Source of the DNA: Chromatiales bacterium | GTDB lineage: Bacteria > Pseudomonadota > Gammaproteobacteria > JAHELT01 | DNA: 59,338 nt | Direction of reading: 5' to 3' | NCBI GenBank assembly: GCA_024644045.1 | Contig: JAHELT010000010.1 | Coordinates: forward strand, 1-59,338 | In this document: positions 57,401-59,338 of the stretch, one piece after another | How the letters are laid out: the number at the start of each line of letters is the position of its first letter | Numbering within the stretch: the stretch's first letter is position 1 | The notes under the pieces: generated by a model | Databases searched by the model: none | Seen by the model: only the letters and a program-made list of their open reading frames with translations | Told to the model about the DNA's origin: nothing | Program-made: the position numbers and the translations under genes

Positions 57401-58560
57401 GGTTCGGGCGCGCCCAGCCGCCGTGCCGCCCAGCAGTGGAACGTATGGGTGGGCACATCCATCACCGGGGAGAACACGCCGCCGTCGAAGCCCGGCGAGT
57501 GGCGCCCGCGCTGCAGGCCCTCGATGGCCCACACGTCTTCCTGGAACACGTCGCGCCAGCCGTCCAGGACGAGCTTGCGCGCCTCGGCATAACGCGGCGA
57601 AGCGGCGGTATCGCCGACGTAGTAAAGCTGCACACGCTCACGGGTCCGGTCGTGCGCCAGCGGTTCCAGCAGCATCGCGAACACGTGATCGATCTGCAGG
57701 CCGAGCAGCAAGTTCGGGAACAGGGCCACGTACTCCGCGTGCTTGCGCTTGTCGGCCGGCCAGTCGGCAAACTCCGGCAGCGAAATGCCGGCGCGGCTGG
57801 CGAAGTCGTAGACGTAGGTACCCTGTCCGGCGAACCGGTCGTCTATCGCGATGTTGTAATGATCCTCCAGCCGCGAGTAGGTGTTGAGCGTGGGGTGCAC
57901 CCAGGGCAGGTGATACGCCTCGCAGTAGTTCTCCACTGCCAGCTTCCAGTTCGCCTGGACTTCCATGCACAACCCGCCGTCCAGCGCCGGGCTCACGGCC
58001 TGCAGCCCGCCGTCGCCCACGAACGGCTCCCAGCGTTGCAGCACCGGCCCCAGATAGTCCTCGAACGCCTCCGCCCGGCCCGACAGGTTAACGAAGATCA
58101 TACCGAGCCACTCCGCACTGCGTACCGCCTTGAGGCCGTGCTGCGATTTGTCAAATCCGGCGATCTCGTGCACCCCTGGGCCGCCGATGAACGGCGTACC
58201 GCGCAGCGAACCGTCCAGCCGGTAGGTCCAGCTGTGGTAGGGACAGCGGATCGCGCCCTCGAGCGCGCCAGCCTCACGCACCAGCACCTGCCCGCGATGG
58301 CTGCAGACGTTGTGAAACACCCGCACCGTGCCCGTCTCGTCACTGACAATGACCAGCGGCATACCGAGCAGCTCGACCGGCCGGGCGCCCGGTGCCTGGG
58401 GCAGATCGCTGCGAAAGCCAATACACGTCCAGGTGTTCGCAAACAGTGTATCGCGCTCTTGCCGGGCGAATGCGGCGTCAGTGTAGGTGGCGTTCGGCAG
58501 CCCGCGCGCTTCGCCGGTCGGGCGCTGTACCTGGGTCCACCACTCTTGATCCTGCTGCAT
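57397..58560 (-). CDS. Rieske-type ring-hydroxylating/quaternary-amine oxygenase, alpha subunit
   Basis: 387-residue oxygenase component. The Rieske [2Fe-2S] motif is complete: NVCSHRGQ (C-x-H) and RCPYHSWTYR (C-x-x-H), around residues 85-110. The mononuclear iron region has NWKLAVENYCEAYHLPWVHP, with the bridging acidic residue and two His in place; the third ligand is expected in the C-terminal part. Such enzymes need a separate reductase, which is not adjacent. The motif spacing and size fit both aromatic dioxygenases and choline/betaine/carnitine-type monooxygenases; the betaine genes at the other end of the window make the second interesting but do not prove it. ATG 58560 is chosen over 58629. 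Confidence 0.88.
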   Translation of the reverse strand: MQQDQEWWTQVQRPTGEARGLPNATYTDAAFARQERDTLFANTWTCIGFRSDLPQAPGARPVELLGMPLVIVSDETGTVRVFHNVCSHRGQVLVREAGALEGAIRCPYHSWTYRLDGSLRGTPFIGGPGVHEIAGFDKSQHGLKAVRSAEWLGMIFVNLSGRAEAFEDYLGPVLQRWEPFVGDGGLQAVSPALDGGLCMEVQANWKLAVENYCEAYHLPWVHPTLNTYSRLEDHYNIAIDDRFAGQGTYVYDFASRAGISLPEFADWPADKRKHAEYVALFPNLLLGLQIDHVFAMLLEPLAHDRTRERVQLYYVGDTAASPRYAEARKLVLDGWRDVFQEDVWAIEGLQRGRHSPGFDGGVFSPVMDVPTHTFHCWAARRLGAPEP

Positions 58561-58807
58561 GTCGTTCACCCGGCCGATCCTGACAACCCTCGATCCCGCG
58601 AGTATGGGCACGCGGGGCGGCGCGAACAATATGCGGTCGCGACATCCGGTTAGCTATGCGGGACCTTGCCGGCCCCGTGCGGGACACACCCGTGGCGCCG
58701 GTCAAGGCACCGCGGGTGGTGCCGATACTCCCGATACGCAGGGCGCTGCGGTCGGTTTGCGACGGGAAGGCAGACGGAGACCCAACGGTGATGGTCGGGA
58801 AACACAG

Positions 58808-59257
58808 ATGAGCGAGCGCTTGCGCGACGTCGACTGGTGGCACTGGGCGGCCGTTACGCTGCTGCTCGCAACCGGTCTGCTCGGCTGGGAACCGGCGCTC
58901 GGGCTGGTCTATCTCCTGTGCGCGGCACGCACCGTGCAGCTGGCGCTGGCCGAGCGCAGCCTCGCCGCGTTTCCCGTGCAGGTCAACGTCGCATTCCTGG
59001 CGATCCTGATCGCCGCCGCCGTCGTGGCCCCGCGGCTCGTGTTCGGCGCATCGCTGCTCACAGCCGCCATCCACGCACTTACCGGCTACAGCGTTGTCGC
59101 CCGCCTGCTGGCCCTGTTACCCGTTAACCGGCTCGAACCGCTGTCGCCGGCACTGGTGAAACGCACGTTCTTGACCGCGCCGGTGCGCGGCAGCATTCTG
59201 GAACTGGTGGCCCCGCGCGAAGCCGGGAACCGCAGCTGGCATTCGGCGTTGAGCTGA
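58808..59257 (+). CDS. Small integral membrane protein of unknown function
   Basis: 149-residue protein with three or four hydrophobic segments: WWHWAAVTLLLATGLLGW (about 10-27), ALGLVYLLCAARTVQLAL (31-48), VQVNVAFLAILIAAAVVA (58-75) and GASLLTAAIHALTGYSVV (81-98). The cytoplasmic C-terminal tail (VKRTFLTAPVRGSILELVAP) is polar. The start ATG 58808 is chosen at the first membrane helix; the frame is open to 58559 but that part overlaps the Rieske gene start. The family is not recognised. The last 81 bases of the window after its stop show no gene. Confidence 0.75.
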   Translation: MSERLRDVDWWHWAAVTLLLATGLLGWEPALGLVYLLCAARTVQLALAERSLAAFPVQVNVAFLAILIAAAVVAPRLVFGASLLTAAIHALTGYSVVARLLALLPVNRLEPLSPALVKRTFLTAPVRGSILELVAPREAGNRSWHSALS

Positions 59258-59338
59258 GCCCGCCGGCGCAACAGGGCGCTACCCTTCCAACTCGATCGCA
59301 CGGTTCTTATGCTTGGCGGTCATGGCCGCTCAACTGGA

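Noticed and set aside
1-59338. CRISPR arrays, tRNA or rRNA genes, insertion sequences, phage or toxin-antitoxin genes.
   Set aside because: None seen on reading; no regular short direct repeats with unique spacers, no cloverleaf candidates and no transposase or integrase motifs. A covariance-model search could still find a tRNA or small RNA.
59258-59338. A minus-strand 14-codon frame at the right edge.
   Set aside because: Too short and without context; could be chance.

Overview
The window is GC-rich, densely coded DNA that looks chromosomal and gammaproteobacterial. The pointers are a SlyX protein with the family's usual PPPHY end, a TusE/DsrC-type protein, ProXVW-type and Liv-type ABC importers, and a Ku/LigD repair pair. 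No rRNA, tRNA, CRISPR array, intact insertion sequence or prophage gene was seen. Genus cannot be fixed from the sequence alone. The catabolic emphasis (betaine-type compounds, phosphonate, amino acids) would suit a marine or soil heterotroph, which is an inference.

Region 1-10.1 kb: a quaternary-ammonium importer on the minus strand (proX, proV, and proW cut by the left edge) diverges from a DeoR-type regulator. A large inverted repeat between them carries both likely -35 boxes. After a small lipoprotein comes a plus-strand set: a dimethylglycine/sarcosine dehydrogenase-like flavoenzyme with a folate domain, a choline-kinase-like phosphotransferase, a HAD hydrolase, a class I amidotransferase and pdxH. 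This reads as uptake and oxidation of methylated amines.

Region 10.1-19.9 kb: a tightly overlapping minus-strand set (mandelate-racemase-like enolase, GGCT-like protein, TauD-type dioxygenase, slyX, MFS carrier) diverges from a phosphonate set. That set is a PbfA-type (R)-1-hydroxy-2-aminoethylphosphonate ammonia-lyase followed by a 2-aminoethylphosphonate-type ABC importer (binding protein, double permease, ATPase). No phosphonoacetaldehyde hydrolase is in the window.

Region 19.9-36.6 kb: housekeeping and stress genes. They include a Nudix hydrolase, DUF72, a MerR-TPR regulator, ku and ligD, a HIT protein, a TusE/DsrC-like protein with an FNR/ANR-type site upstream, two secreted proteins of unknown role, a TPR protein, an M20 peptidase, a HerA/DUF853 ATPase, an LLM flavoenzyme, pgi, a DUF2845 protein and a GNAT enzyme. 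Two gene remnants sit here: the C-termini of an amidohydrolase and of an NTF2-like protein.

Region 36.6-39.4 kb: an A+T-richer patch with an FkbM methyltransferase and an O-antigen ligase/polymerase, probably acquired.

Region 39.5-59.3 kb: a MesD-like methionine synthase, a LamG-type lipoprotein, a 4'-phosphopantetheinyl transferase and a complete Liv-type importer (GFHMK). Next comes a run of small genes (three VOC-type proteins, two acetyltransferase-like proteins, YtoQ, DUF1272), then an OmpA-family protein with six tryptophans at exact heptad spacing. The window ends with a HAD/methyltransferase pair, a metallo-beta-lactamase-fold hydrolase, a GST/Rieske oxygenase pair and a membrane protein. 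All three ABC importers carry a strong predicted hairpin next to the binding-protein gene, which suggests differential expression of subunits.
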